The notes under the pieces: model-generated
The model's database searches: none
Told to the model about the DNA's origin: nothing
Seen by the model: the letters and a program-made list of their open reading frames with translations, nothing else
Assembly: GCF_021390545.1 (NCBI RefSeq)
Contig: NZ_JAJUWR010000014.1
Location: 106,150 to 170,149 of the forward strand
Source of the DNA: Algoriphagus sp. AGSA1
GTDB lineage: Bacteria > Bacteroidota > Bacteroidia > Cytophagales > Cyclobacteriaceae
Direction of reading: 5' to 3'
Length of the DNA stretch: 64,000 nt
Translations under genes and position numbers: made by a program
Shown here: piece after piece, positions 9,172 through 19,190 of the stretch
Layout: each line of letters starts with the position of its first letter
Position numbering within the stretch: position 1 is the stretch's first letter

Positions 9172-10359
9172 TTGAAAAAGGTACTATTTATAAGCTGGGA
9201 CTCTGATAAGACCAACTACTTGGAAAATCTGTTTTTCCCGATTTTTTCCGGATTACAGAACAGAGGAGGAATAACCATTTCTATTTTTCAATTTTCCTGG
9301 GCAAAATCAGTAGAGGTGGATAGAATTTCGTTTCTGGCCAGTAAATTAGGGTTGGATTATAACCATTTTCCAATTTCAAGAAAAGCCCCAGCCATACTGG
9401 CTAGTTTATCTGCTGTATTTTCTAATCGATCCTTTCTGATTAATTACCTCCAATCTCATCAGATTCAGGTGATTATTCCTAGAAGTACCATGCCGGCGTT
9501 ATTTCTTTTGACTGTCCTGAAGAAGGTAAAAGGAATGGGCTGTGAAATTGTTTTTGATGCAGATGGACTTCCTATACAGGAAAGATTGGATTTGGGGAAT
9601 CTTACAAAGGGGGGGATAGTTCATCGGATTTTGACTGGTATAGAACATAGAATACTTTTGGAATCCAGCAAGGTGTTAGTAAGAACTAGACATTCGATTG
9701 ACTGGCATACCACTCGATACACAAACTTGGATGTTCAAAAGTTTTTTCTGGTAGGTAATGGAAGAGACATAAGGAAATTTCATTTTTCTGCCGAACGCAG
9801 AAATGAAATCAGAGAACAATTAAATCTCTCCGAAGAACTAGTTTTGATTCATTCCGGTTCACTGGGTCCGGGATACGCATTGGATGTATTGTTTAGCATT
9901 CTGAGGGGAATAAAAGAAAGAGGGATTTCCTTTAAAATGGTTTTTCTTACCAGAGATCCGGGGTATTTGATACCAGAGATTCCTTATGATATCAAATCTC
10001 AGGTAATTGTTTTAGAAGTGGCCTTTGATCAAGTGCCGGATTATCTGATGGCAGGGGATGTAGGGGTTAGTTTAAGGAAGCCCGGTCCTGGCACCAAAGG
10101 GATTCTACCGATCAAGCTAGGTGAATACATGATGTGTGGGTTGCCGGTTCTTGTCTCAAGGGGGATCGGGGATATGGATTTGCTCCTTAGTGATGAGGAT
10201 AGTTGCTTAATTATCGATAACCAGTCTGTTAATTTCAATGATCTTGTGCAATGGTTTCTAAGTATATCCCGGCTAGATAAGGCTAAGATCGCCAAAGTGG
10301 GCTCAACCTTGTTTTCGTTGGAGAAAACCTTGGACAATTACCAGAAAGCTTTACTATGA
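9172..10359 (+). CDS. Glycosyltransferase (GT4-like)
   Basis: 395 residues. The N-terminus (KKVLFISWDSDKTNYLENLF) fits a Rossmann-like acceptor domain and the C-terminal half carries a GT-B nucleotide-sugar domain, with HSGSLGPGYALDVLFSIL near residue 228 and GEYMMCGLPVLVSRGIGD near 317, the usual E-x(n)-G-x-P-V donor site. It probably adds one sugar to a lipid-linked exopolysaccharide repeat. The start is a TTG at 9172; no upstream ATG is available. It heads the exopolysaccharide operon and overlaps the next gene by 4 bp (ATGA). Confidence 0.82.
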   Translation: MKKVLFISWDSDKTNYLENLFFPIFSGLQNRGGITISIFQFSWAKSVEVDRISFLASKLGLDYNHFPISRKAPAILASLSAVFSNRSFLINYLQSHQIQVIIPRSTMPALFLLTVLKKVKGMGCEIVFDADGLPIQERLDLGNLTKGGIVHRILTGIEHRILLESSKVLVRTRHSIDWHTTRYTNLDVQKFFLVGNGRDIRKFHFSAERRNEIREQLNLSEELVLIHSGSLGPGYALDVLFSILRGIKERGISFKMVFLTRDPGYLIPEIPYDIKSQVIVLEVAFDQVPDYLMAGDVGVSLRKPGPGTKGILPIKLGEYMMCGLPVLVSRGIGDMDLLLSDEDSCLIIDNQSVNFNDLVQWFLSISRLDKAKIAKVGSTLFSLEKTLDNYQKALL

Positions 10360-11648
10360 ATCTAAAAGTTGTTGATTTTCTGGTTCTTATTTTTTGCAAC
10401 TTACCTTTAGTGTACTTTTTGGTTTGGCTCAGGAAAAGCAAGGGGATTGATCAAGGTGAACAGATTCTTGTGACTCTTCTTTGGCTAGTCCATCTAGGCT
10501 TCTCATTTTTTTATGCCAGTTATATTCTCCATAATGGTGGGGATTCCCTCAGATTTTGGCAATTAACGGCTGATACCTCACAGCATGCCCAAAACTGGAT
10601 GGGATATTTCGGGATTAATACCTTTTTTATACAGTGGTTGAACTATATTCCAAGTAAGTTGCTGGGTTTTTCTTATTGGTCAGGGACCTTCGTTTACTCA
10701 ACCTTTTCTTTCATGGGAGTTGTTTTGCTTTTTCTAAGCTTCCGGTTTCTCATCTTAGAGCGTATTGGTATGTTGGCTTTTCCAAAGCTGCTGTACCTGC
10801 CATTGTTTTTACCGGGACTACATTTTTGGACGGCGGGAGTTTCGAAGGAAAACTTGCTGTTTCTAGGATTGTCCATGTTGTTTTACTCCCTTACCATGCC
10901 TGGTACTACTATGATTTTGGGATTGATTGGGTGGATTATCTGCCTGTTTGTAAGACCGGTTGTAGGCATTTTCTTTATACCTGTATTGGTTTGGCTTCTC
11001 CTGCCTGTGCTTAAAAAGTCACTGAGCAAATCTGTGATTTTGATAGTGATATTAGTAATCTTGTTTTTTCAGGCAATCAATCAATTCCTACTTTACCTGC
11101 ATTTGGAATCATTTTCGCAGGATAGTTTTAAGGCATTTAGTACCAATCAGTTGTACTATTTGAATAGTTTTAATGCGAGCACCGCAATTCCTATGGTAGA
11201 AATGAATAGTATGGAACGGTTGTTTGCCGTAATTTTCCGTCCACTTCTCTGGGAGAGCTGGGATTTCTATTCTGTTATTATAGCTATAGAAAATACTTGG
11301 CTAATGCTTATCACCCTTTTAGCCCTGTTTCTATATAGTTATAGGGTATATCGTGTACTTATAATTTATTTCTCGAAGTTTTCCCCTGCCCGTCGGAGAG
11401 GTGGAATGGGGGGCACAAGGTTACAAATCATCCCATGGTATGTCGTTCTTCGAAACACCCCGTTTCCTATCCCTTTTTCGGCGAAATACTATTCAATAAT
11501 TGCAGTTGGAATGTTTTTGCTGTTTACCTTTACCCTCAATAACTTCGGATTGTTTTATAGAATGAAATCTATCTGGATGCCGTTTTTGCAATTTTCAATC
11601 CTATGGTTAATCTGTTCTTCGACTGCATATTTAAAACGATCACCCTGA
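10356..11648 (+). CDS. Multi-spanning membrane protein, candidate exopolysaccharide polymerase
   Basis: 430 residues with about 10 hydrophobic segments, no signature that I can name. Size, topology and position between a glycosyltransferase and a polysaccharide deacetylase fit a Wzy-like polymerase, but this is inference. Residues about 340-375 form an odd non-membrane stretch (SPARRRGGMGGTRLQ and following) encoded by G/C-rich DNA at 11373-11453 unlike the AT-rich flanks; it looks like a small in-frame insertion (see findings). It overlaps the previous gene by 4 bp. Confidence 0.6.
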   Translation: MNLKVVDFLVLIFCNLPLVYFLVWLRKSKGIDQGEQILVTLLWLVHLGFSFFYASYILHNGGDSLRFWQLTADTSQHAQNWMGYFGINTFFIQWLNYIPSKLLGFSYWSGTFVYSTFSFMGVVLLFLSFRFLILERIGMLAFPKLLYLPLFLPGLHFWTAGVSKENLLFLGLSMLFYSLTMPGTTMILGLIGWIICLFVRPVVGIFFIPVLVWLLLPVLKKSLSKSVILIVILVILFFQAINQFLLYLHLESFSQDSFKAFSTNQLYYLNSFNASTAIPMVEMNSMERLFAVIFRPLLWESWDFYSVIIAIENTWLMLITLLALFLYSYRVYRVLIIYFSKFSPARRRGGMGGTRLQIIPWYVVLRNTPFPIPFSAKYYSIIAVGMFLLFTFTLNNFGLFYRMKSIWMPFLQFSILWLICSSTAYLKRSP

Positions 11649-11654
11649 CACCAA

Positions 11655-12653
11655 TTGTCCAAAGCAAGCCTTATAATTTCCTTAGATTTTGAACTCCATT
11701 GGGGTAGATTTGATAAATACGATTTACGTGATTATCAACAGTATTACACCAATGCTCTTGATTGCCTGCCTCGGATTTTAGATCTTTTTGAGAGGTATTC
11801 GATTAGGGCTACCTGGGCTACGGTCGGGATGCTGATGGCTGAAAATTGGGAGGAATGGCATGAATATGCTCCTGATGTTCAACCTAGTTTTTCTGAGAAA
11901 AAATACTCTGCATTTGAATGGGGGCGGCGGCAGATGAAGAATGGTAGTTTAGGTCTCTTTGCACCGGAGATGGTGAATCGGATACAGTTGACTCCGGGAC
12001 AGGAATTGGCGTCGCATACCTTTTCACACTTTTTTACTGCAGTGGAAGGAAGTACATTTGAGGCTTTTGAGTCGGATCTTCAGGCATGTAGATCTATTGC
12101 AAAATCAAAATACGGGGTTGTTCTGGAAAGTTTGGTTTTTCCTAGGAATCAATATTATCCTGAGGTGCTGAACGTTGCCGATAAGGCTGGCTTTTCAGCA
12201 GTGAGAACCAACCCCTCAGATTGGTTCTGGAAAGAAACAGCTCATGAGAGCCTTTTGAAAAAAATATTCAGAACTGGTGATACTCTACTTCCTCTGGGAA
12301 GAAATGTATGTTATGATATGGAGGGGCTCGATTCCAAGCCTATATTGCAGCTGCCGGCGAGTAGGCTACTAAGGCCTTACCGTAAAGGGTCAATTTTTAA
12401 TAGGAGAAGAATATCCCGGATTAAGGCAGAATTGGAAAATGCCTGCATTGAAGGAAAATGCTATCATTTGTGGTGGCACCCGCACAATTTCGGACATTTT
12501 CCGGAAGAAAATTTAGTTATTTTAGAAGATCTCCTGATTTTTATACAGGAACTGATGGAGTCTAATAGATTACAGAGTATTTCCATGAAAGATGCTTCTG
12601 CCTTAAACCAAAAAATTAATCTTGAAAAGCAAATAAAAAGACAGGGCAATTAA
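11655..12653 (+). CDS. Polysaccharide deacetylase family protein (NodB-like)
   Basis: 332 residues. The N-terminus IISLDFELHWG gives the catalytic and metal-binding Asp motif of carbohydrate esterase 4 enzymes, and ELASHTFSHFF (about 116-126) supplies the metal-binding histidines; WWHPHNFGH near residue 274 is the usual C-terminal His motif. Such enzymes remove N- or O-acetyl groups from polysaccharides. It starts with TTG at 11655, six bp after the membrane protein gene; the motif begins only seven residues in, so no later start is possible. Confidence 0.82.
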   Translation: MSKASLIISLDFELHWGRFDKYDLRDYQQYYTNALDCLPRILDLFERYSIRATWATVGMLMAENWEEWHEYAPDVQPSFSEKKYSAFEWGRRQMKNGSLGLFAPEMVNRIQLTPGQELASHTFSHFFTAVEGSTFEAFESDLQACRSIAKSKYGVVLESLVFPRNQYYPEVLNVADKAGFSAVRTNPSDWFWKETAHESLLKKIFRTGDTLLPLGRNVCYDMEGLDSKPILQLPASRLLRPYRKGSIFNRRRISRIKAELENACIEGKCYHLWWHPHNFGHFPEENLVILEDLLIFIQELMESNRLQSISMKDASALNQKINLEKQIKRQGN

Positions 12654-12672
12654 AAAACACTAATTTCACTTA

Positions 12673-13482
12673 ATGAAAAAACACATTGGATTCGTTTTGA
12701 CCTGCTTAATATTGAGCTCATGTATTAGCAATAAACGGATAACTTATCTACAAAATCTACCTGGGAATCCTGAGATCGGTCTGGATGAATTTATTCCCTA
12801 TGCCACAGTGGAGTATAAATATATACTTCAGCCTTTCGATATTGTTGACATTGATTTTGCCTCTTCAGACGAGGAATTGACCAAAGCTTTTGAGTTTCAG
12901 GGATCCAGAAATATGCGCCAGGGCGGTGGAGGGGGAGGAGTAAATGATTTATTTTACTTTACAGGATATTCTATAGATCAAGAAGGTTATGTGGAACTTC
13001 CACAGCTGGGTAAGGTAGCCATTGCCGGATTGACAGAGGAGGCGGCCCAGAAGAAAATTCAAGAGACTATCAATCAATTTTTCAAAGAAGAAGTCTATGT
13101 GAAATTAAGAATAGGCGGAATTCGCTTTACAGCATTGGGTGAATTCAGTAGTTCTGGGGCGCAGGTGATTTTAAAGAATAGAGCGACCATCTTTGATGCT
13201 CTGGCGGTTGCCGGAGAATCCAATATCCTAGCCAAGAAAAATAAGCTTTTTATCATTAGACAATACGATGGAGGAACAAAAATCCACCAGATTAATCTCA
13301 ATGACCGGCAACTTCTGGCATCTCCTTTTTATTTTATTCAGCCAAATGATATACTGTATTTAGAGCCAATGAAAATCCGCCAGTTTGGCAATGCGGAAAA
13401 CCTTACAGCTTCACTTGGTTTGATAATTTCTGTAACTTCATCAATTATTGTAATTGTTGCGTTATTGACCACGAATTTATGA
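12673..13482 (+). CDS. Polysaccharide export lipoprotein (Wza/BexD family)
   Basis: 269 residues with a lipoprotein signal (lipobox LSSC, Cys17). It has a Poly_export domain (YKYILQPFDIVDIDF, then GYSIDQEGYVELPQLGKVAIAG), a SLBB-like segment (IRFTALGEFSSSGAQ) and a C-terminal hydrophobic helix (about 245-266). Outer-membrane exporters of this family form the exit channel for exopolysaccharide and work with the adjacent Wzc-like kinase. The Gly-rich stretch around residues 84-90 is probably a flexible loop. It overlaps the kinase gene by 4 bp. Confidence 0.9.
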   Translation: MKKHIGFVLTCLILSSCISNKRITYLQNLPGNPEIGLDEFIPYATVEYKYILQPFDIVDIDFASSDEELTKAFEFQGSRNMRQGGGGGGVNDLFYFTGYSIDQEGYVELPQLGKVAIAGLTEEAAQKKIQETINQFFKEEVYVKLRIGGIRFTALGEFSSSGAQVILKNRATIFDALAVAGESNILAKKNKLFIIRQYDGGTKIHQINLNDRQLLASPFYFIQPNDILYLEPMKIRQFGNAENLTASLGLIISVTSSIIVIVALLTTNL

Positions 13483-15932
13483 TAGACGGAAAGGTCGATA
13501 TTTCCAAGTTTCAAGATGAGGTAAAGCCTATAGATATCAAGTATTACCTGATCAAATACTCTAGGTATTGGCCACTATATGTTACAAGTATCTTTTTAGG
13601 TTTGATCATTACCTTTTTATTTCACCGGTATTCGGTGGAGGAATATGAGGTTCAGGGAAGTATTTTGATCAAGCAAAATTCCAGTCCTGAGATGAAGATC
13701 CTGGACAGATCCAATATTTTTTCGGGTTCATATCGGCTGGAAAACGATATATTATTGCTCACCTCTAAGAATTTGGCCGCTGAGGCATTGCAGGGGTTGA
13801 ACTTCAACGTCACCTACTATGCGTCCACTAACATCAAGGAAGTGGAGCTATATGACCAATCTCCGATACATGTTGAAGTGGACAGGGATTTCCCACAGAT
13901 GGAATTGGGTGAAATCACCTTCACCGTGGTTTCAGATGACGAGTTTGTATTGACCATAGAAGAATCCGGATTTTTTGATTTTTTGAACGCAAAAGCTGCC
14001 GGGCCTATAGATGAAGATATCCTTAACCGCAGATTTAAATTTGGGGAGGAAATAGAGTCTTCAAAAAGTAAGTTTACCATATACAAGAAAAAGACGCTAA
14101 AAGAAAATGATAGGCTTAGTTTTAAAATCCATAATTACATCAATATTATAGATGATTACTCCAAAGCAATAGCAGTGCGTCCTATCAATAGCTATGGTAC
14201 TGTGCTTCAAGTGACTATGGTGACCAAAGTAGTCGAAAAAGGAAGGGATTATGTGAATGCATTGATGGATTCTTATATAGAATACAATCTGAAGGAAAAA
14301 AACCAAATGACGGAAAACACACTGAGGTTTTTGGATGAACAGCTGTATATCGTTGAGGATTCATTGAAAGCTGTCGAGCGGAAGATGCTTGATTTTAAGG
14401 TTAAGAATAAGCTTTTGGATATCAACTCTGAGTTTGGCGGGGTATTGGGTAATATGCAGTCTTTGGAAGACCAGATTCAGGCCATTGATTTCCAGTTACA
14501 ATACTATCAATCCCTTCAGACCTATTTAATCGAAAAGGGGAAAGATTTTTCAGATATTTTAGCTCCTTCATTAATAGGTATTGACGATGGCTTATTGAAT
14601 GGCCTGGTAGCTCGGCTCATTGAAGTTTCCTTAAACAGAAGGGGGCTCCTCGCTGCAGTAAATGAAAATCATCCCAAGGTGCTGGAACTGGATGAGCAGA
14701 TTTCAAAACTTAGAGAAAATATTTTTGAGAATATAGATAATCTCGTAAAAAACACTGAAAACAGAAAAGCGCAAGCCCTTTCAAAATTGGCAGAAGAGGA
14801 TAATGAATTCGCCAAGCTACCAATAGCTGAGTCGGATTTTATGGCGTTGAACAGGGAATTTAAGTTGCGGGAGAATCTATATAATTACCTCTTGGAAAAA
14901 AGAGCGGAGGCAGGCATAGCGAGAGCCTCCAATATCTCAGATAATTCAGTGTTGGATTATGCTAGAAGAGGAAATTTGATTTTTCCAAAAAAAGCCAATA
15001 ACTATGGATTGGCTTTTGGTTTGGGCTTGTTTATTCCATTGGGGTTTCTCTTAGTCTATCATTATCTTAACAATAGGATTGTAGATCAGGTACAACTCAA
15101 AAATGTATTGAGAATCCCTTTACTGGGAACAATAGGTTACAGTACAAAGGATACGAACCTGTTAGTGCAGGAGCATCCTAAATCCATGGTTACTGAGTCA
15201 TTCAGATCATTACGTTCCGCATTATTTTATCTTGCAAGTGAGAAGGAATGTAAAAAAATATTAGTTACTTCTTCGGTGTCGGGAGAAGGGAAGACCTTTG
15301 TTAGTATCAATCTTGCCTCTGCATTGGCATTAAGTGGAAAAAGAACCCTTTTGATAGGGTTAGACTTAAGAAGACCTAAAATATCGGAATATCTAGGGGT
15401 TGAAAATTTAACCGGGTTATCAAATTACTTGATTGGAAAAGCAAGCAGACAAGAAATCCTGGTGAAAACCACCTTTGATAATTTGTATGTAGTGCCTTCT
15501 GGGCCAATACCGCCAAATCCTGCTGAATTACTTCTTAAAGAAAAGATGAATGAATTCCTGAATTCATTGGACGGGGAGTTTGACGTAATTGTAATGGATA
15601 CTCCTCCTATAGGACTTGTTTCAGAAACTATGGATCTGATGCGTTTCTCAGACATCAATTTATATATCGTGAGGCAGGATTATACACATAAGCGCTATCT
15701 GTTAATGATTAATGACCTTTATGCCAACGATCAAGTGGATAACATTTATGCGGTGTTCAACGGAATCAAGGCTGGGGTAGATGTCTATGATTTTGGGGGA
15801 TATAATTATGGATATGGATATAACTATTCTTATATGAGAAAAAATGAATACACGGGCTCCTATTATGATCATGAGGATAGGAAAGAAAAGGCGCAGTGGT
15901 TGAAGAAATTTTTAGCAAAATTCAGGGTTTGA
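13479..15932 (+). CDS. Polysaccharide co-polymerase / tyrosine autokinase (Wzc-like)
   Basis: 817 residues in the standard Gram-negative layout: an N-terminal Wzz domain with a membrane segment (about 33-50), a long periplasmic coiled-coil region (about 270-490), a second membrane segment (about 508-527) and a cytoplasmic BY-kinase domain. Visible kinase motifs are the Walker A TSSVSGEGKTF, the A' block LIGLDLRRPK and the Walker B VIVMDTPPIG; a C-terminal tyrosine cluster (GGYNYGYGYNYSY) is the autophosphorylation site. Cycles of phosphorylation control polymerisation and export through the Wza-like partner encoded just before. Confidence 0.93.
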   Translation: MIDGKVDISKFQDEVKPIDIKYYLIKYSRYWPLYVTSIFLGLIITFLFHRYSVEEYEVQGSILIKQNSSPEMKILDRSNIFSGSYRLENDILLLTSKNLAAEALQGLNFNVTYYASTNIKEVELYDQSPIHVEVDRDFPQMELGEITFTVVSDDEFVLTIEESGFFDFLNAKAAGPIDEDILNRRFKFGEEIESSKSKFTIYKKKTLKENDRLSFKIHNYINIIDDYSKAIAVRPINSYGTVLQVTMVTKVVEKGRDYVNALMDSYIEYNLKEKNQMTENTLRFLDEQLYIVEDSLKAVERKMLDFKVKNKLLDINSEFGGVLGNMQSLEDQIQAIDFQLQYYQSLQTYLIEKGKDFSDILAPSLIGIDDGLLNGLVARLIEVSLNRRGLLAAVNENHPKVLELDEQISKLRENIFENIDNLVKNTENRKAQALSKLAEEDNEFAKLPIAESDFMALNREFKLRENLYNYLLEKRAEAGIARASNISDNSVLDYARRGNLIFPKKANNYGLAFGLGLFIPLGFLLVYHYLNNRIVDQVQLKNVLRIPLLGTIGYSTKDTNLLVQEHPKSMVTESFRSLRSALFYLASEKECKKILVTSSVSGEGKTFVSINLASALALSGKRTLLIGLDLRRPKISEYLGVENLTGLSNYLIGKASRQEILVKTTFDNLYVVPSGPIPPNPAELLLKEKMNEFLNSLDGEFDVIVMDTPPIGLVSETMDLMRFSDINLYIVRQDYTHKRYLLMINDLYANDQVDNIYAVFNGIKAGVDVYDFGGYNYGYGYNYSYMRKNEYTGSYYDHEDRKEKAQWLKKFLAKFRV

Positions 15933-16666
15933 TGGCTATATTAACACGGGCAGCACTAATTCCTGCAAGGTATGCATCTACAAGACTCCCATCTAAATTA
16001 GTACAGGATTTGGGAGGAAAATCAGTGATTCAACGAACCTACCTCAGTACCAGAGAGGCTGGGGTTTTTGATGAAGTATGGGTGGTAACTGACCACCAAG
16101 AAATCAAAGAACAAATAGAAGCTATCGGCGGGAGCGTTTTTATGAGCCAGAAGACGCATGAAAGCGGATCTGACCGGATTGCAGAAGCCTTAGATGTAGT
16201 TGTTGCTGATTTGATCGTGAATGTTCAAGGTGATGAACCGTTTCAGGACAGAAATTCTCTTATAGACCTAGTCCATGTATTTGAGGACACCCGGGTGGAT
16301 GTCGCATCTCTGAAAACCAGAATTACACCTCAGGAAGCAGAAAACCCTAATGTTGTAAAGGTAGTAGTGGATATGTGGAGCGACGCCCTTTATTTTTCCA
16401 GATCCCCGATCCCATATATTAGAGAAAAAGCAAAAGACCTGTTCTATTGGAAACACGTGGGAATCTATGCCTATAGGCGGGAAGTGCTGCAAGCTTTTAC
16501 TCATTTACCCAAAAGCAACCTGGAGTCTATAGAAATGCTCGAACAGTTAAGACTTCTGGAAAATGGATATAGAATACGGATGGTGGAAAGCACGCATGAG
16601 GCAGTGGCCATAGATACCGCAGAAGATCTGGAAAAAGCCAGAAGACTGATTGGGGATGGTCTTTAA
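15932..16666 (+). CDS. kdsB: 3-deoxy-manno-octulosonate cytidylyltransferase
   Basis: 244 residues. AALIPARYASTRLPSKLV at the N-terminus is the CTP-binding signature, and VNVQGDEPFQ and YFSRSPIPYIRE are typical of KdsB. The enzyme activates Kdo as CMP-Kdo for lipid A core or Kdo-containing capsule. ATG at 15932 overlaps the kinase stop by one base (TGATG), so translation is coupled; an upstream in-frame start at 15896 would add twelve residues inside the kinase gene and is unlikely. Placement in an exopolysaccharide operon suggests that the polymer may contain Kdo, or simple convenience. Confidence 0.93.
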   Translation: MAILTRAALIPARYASTRLPSKLVQDLGGKSVIQRTYLSTREAGVFDEVWVVTDHQEIKEQIEAIGGSVFMSQKTHESGSDRIAEALDVVVADLIVNVQGDEPFQDRNSLIDLVHVFEDTRVDVASLKTRITPQEAENPNVVKVVVDMWSDALYFSRSPIPYIREKAKDLFYWKHVGIYAYRREVLQAFTHLPKSNLESIEMLEQLRLLENGYRIRMVESTHEAVAIDTAEDLEKARRLIGDGL

Positions 16667-16831
16667 TTGTGCCGCATGGATATCTTATCATAGTAACCAT
16701 AAGGGATTGGTTTATTTATAAGTATTCTGACTACTCCCACATACTCCGTTTGCCTCGCTATTTTCATCAAACGCTGTAATTCAAGCTTTCTTTGATGTAC
16801 TTTTGTACCTATTAAGGATAACTACCTTACT

Positions 16832-18412
16832 ATGAAGAAAGAATTCAACCTACAATTGAGCCCTCAAGAGGCCTACGACCCCTTACTTTTCCAAGAAGTG
16901 GTATTGCGGAAAGCCGGACTACCGACAGATTCACCAGAAGCAATCGCCAGACAGATAAAGCGGTCGATAGACGCACGCGGAAGGAATGTAAAGATAAACG
17001 TACTGGCCGAGCTTTATATAAAAGAAACTCCTCCATTACTTTTGGACAATCGGCCGGAATATAAAAATGTCAGTATTGGTGATCCCATTGTTATTGTGGG
17101 TGCCGGTCCGGCAGGACTATTTGCTGCTCTTCGCGCAATAGAGCTGGGGGTTAGACCAATTGTAATTGAAAGGGGAAAGGATGTCAGGTCCCGGCGCCGT
17201 GATTTGGCAGCGATTAACAAAGACCATATTGTCAATCCGGATTCCAATTACTGTTTTGGAGAAGGGGGTGCGGGCACCTATTCGGATGGAAAGCTCTATA
17301 CCCGGTCCAAAAAGCGCGGGGATATTCGCAGAATCATGGAGATCCTGGTGGCACATGGAGCGACCGAGGAAATCTTAGTGGATGCCCATCCTCATATAGG
17401 TACAAATAAACTTCCCAAATTAGTTGAAGATCTGCGGGAAACGATCCGGGGTTTTGGTGGAGAGGTCCTTTTCGACACTCGAGTTGATGACTTTATTCTG
17501 GAAGGAGACGAACTGAAAGGTGTGGTCACCCAACGTGGAGACAAAATCACCGGTATAGGCGTGATATTGGCGACCGGCCACTCAGCCCGGGATATATTCC
17601 ACCTGCTTCATCAAAAAGAGATTAAAATAGAAGCCAAACCTTTTGCCTTGGGAGTACGGATAGAGCATAGCCAGCCCCTTATTGATAGCATTCAGTACCA
17701 TTGTGGTTTGGATCGTGGGCCGTACCTTCCTGCCTCCGCATACTCACTCGTTCATCAGACCGACTACAAAAATAAACAGCGAGGTGTTTTTAGTTTTTGT
17801 ATGTGTCCGGGGGGATTTATAGTTCCTGCGGCCACTGCCCCCGGTGAACTTGTGGTAAACGGTATGAGCCCTAGCAGAAGAGATGGCAAGTTTGCCAATT
17901 CCGGAATTGTGGTGTCGGTAGAATTAGAAGATTTACCAGCGCAATATCAAAAGTTTGGATCCCTCTCCGCCATGGAATTTCAGGCTGAGGTGGAAAGGAA
18001 TGCCTGGAGAGCAGGAGGTAAAACCCAAGTTGCTCCAGCCCAACGAATGGTGGATTTTGTGAATAAAAAGACGAGCTCAAGCCTCTTGGATACTTCGTAT
18101 CAGCCTGGGCTCAATTCAGTGGAAATGCGGGAAGTATTGCCTGATTTCATTTCAGAACGCTTGGCTATGGCATTCAAAGCATTTGGCAATAAAATGAAGG
18201 GGTATTATACAAATGATTCCCAGTTGATTGGCTTAGAAAGTAGAACCTCATCGCCAGTCCGTATTCCCAGGGATCGGGAGTCATTTGAACATATACAGAT
18301 CAAACGTCTGTTCCCGTGCGGAGAAGGGGCTGGGTATGCAGGAGGTATAGTCTCTGCCGCTATGGATGGTGAAAGGTGCGCTGAGCGATTAATAGCAGCA
18401 TACGCCAAATAA
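16832..18412 (+). CDS. Uncharacterised FAD-dependent oxidoreductase (COG2509-like)
   Basis: 526 residues. A roughly 75-residue N-terminal domain precedes a Rossmann dinucleotide site IVIVGAGPAGLFAALRAIELG (split here: IVIVGAGPAGLF, AALRAIELG; about 87-107) and the block ERGKDVRSRRRDL. NYCFGEGGAGTYSDGKLYTR and the C-terminal CGEGAGYAGGIVSAAMDG complete the FAD-binding pattern. The family is widespread but its substrate is unknown. A TACTTTTG element at 16798-16805 may be its -7 box, giving a leader of about 20 nt. It appears monocistronic. Confidence 0.8.
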   Translation: MKKEFNLQLSPQEAYDPLLFQEVVLRKAGLPTDSPEAIARQIKRSIDARGRNVKINVLAELYIKETPPLLLDNRPEYKNVSIGDPIVIVGAGPAGLFAALRAIELGVRPIVIERGKDVRSRRRDLAAINKDHIVNPDSNYCFGEGGAGTYSDGKLYTRSKKRGDIRRIMEILVAHGATEEILVDAHPHIGTNKLPKLVEDLRETIRGFGGEVLFDTRVDDFILEGDELKGVVTQRGDKITGIGVILATGHSARDIFHLLHQKEIKIEAKPFALGVRIEHSQPLIDSIQYHCGLDRGPYLPASAYSLVHQTDYKNKQRGVFSFCMCPGGFIVPAATAPGELVVNGMSPSRRDGKFANSGIVVSVELEDLPAQYQKFGSLSAMEFQAEVERNAWRAGGKTQVAPAQRMVDFVNKKTSSSLLDTSYQPGLNSVEMREVLPDFISERLAMAFKAFGNKMKGYYTNDSQLIGLESRTSSPVRIPRDRESFEHIQIKRLFPCGEGAGYAGGIVSAAMDGERCAERLIAAYAK

Positions 18413-18637
18413 TTAAGAGATCTGTGGCATTTTTGCTTTCTTAACGTTTTGGACTTGGAAGCCGGCTGGGCATGTAGTCGTCTTAATGGTGTCAGTAACC
18501 ATAGTTTTTGGGATTAGCTGCCACATTTTATAAGAATAAAAGAATGGCAAATCCCATTACTTGTAAAAAATCGGAAAATCGTAAATTTTTAATGCTTATA
18601 GGTTTAAAATTCGAAAACATCCAAAAATCTGAGACAA

Positions 18638-19066
18638 ATGGAAAGTATAGAGCAAATTAATTATCTCAAAGTACCTGCAGCCAATGTATATCAAGCACTT
18701 ACTTCTGAAGAAGGTTTGGGGAAAGTGTGGACAAAGAAGCTAAAAGTAAAGCCCGAAGTAGGTTTTGTCAATGAATTTGACTTTGATGAAGGATACTTGA
18801 CTAGGTTCAAGACAATTGAACTTGTAGAGAACAGCAAAATTGTTTGGGAATGCCTGGAATCCGATGAAGAATGGATAGGCACTCGCGTGTCTTTTGAACT
18901 GACAGAAAAGGATAATACCACTGCCGTAACCCTTAAACACTTCAACTGGAGGGCAAGAACTGATTTTTATCGATGGTGCAGCTATAATTGGGGCATGTTT
19001 TTATACAGTTTAAAGACGTACTGCGAAAGCCAGAAAGGATTGCCCTACCAAGATCGTGATTTTTAA
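18638..19066 (+). CDS. START-like / SRPBCC domain protein (AHSA1-type)
   Basis: 142 residues that form one SRPBCC fold: LKVPAANVYQALTSEEGLGKVWTK at the N-terminus, a central beta region (VWECLESDEEWIGTRVSFEL) and a C-terminal helix with WGMFLYSLKTYCE. Members bind hydrophobic ligands or act as Hsp90 co-chaperone-like proteins; the role here is unknown. It stands alone between two non-coding stretches. Confidence 0.75.
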   Translation: MESIEQINYLKVPAANVYQALTSEEGLGKVWTKKLKVKPEVGFVNEFDFDEGYLTRFKTIELVENSKIVWECLESDEEWIGTRVSFELTEKDNTTAVTLKHFNWRARTDFYRWCSYNWGMFLYSLKTYCESQKGLPYQDRDF

Positions 19067-19190
19067 TGTTTTAATTATAGAAGTATGTGTACTGCATGCA
19101 GTGGGACACATCAGGGATGGAAAAAGACTATCATAAAGTACCTAGGGATTTCACTGCCTGAAGAATGCAGAATGCATAGCCAGTCATTTA

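Noticed and set aside
15896..15931. Earlier start for kdsB
   Set aside because: Would add twelve residues inside the kinase gene; the conserved KdsB start is at 15932.
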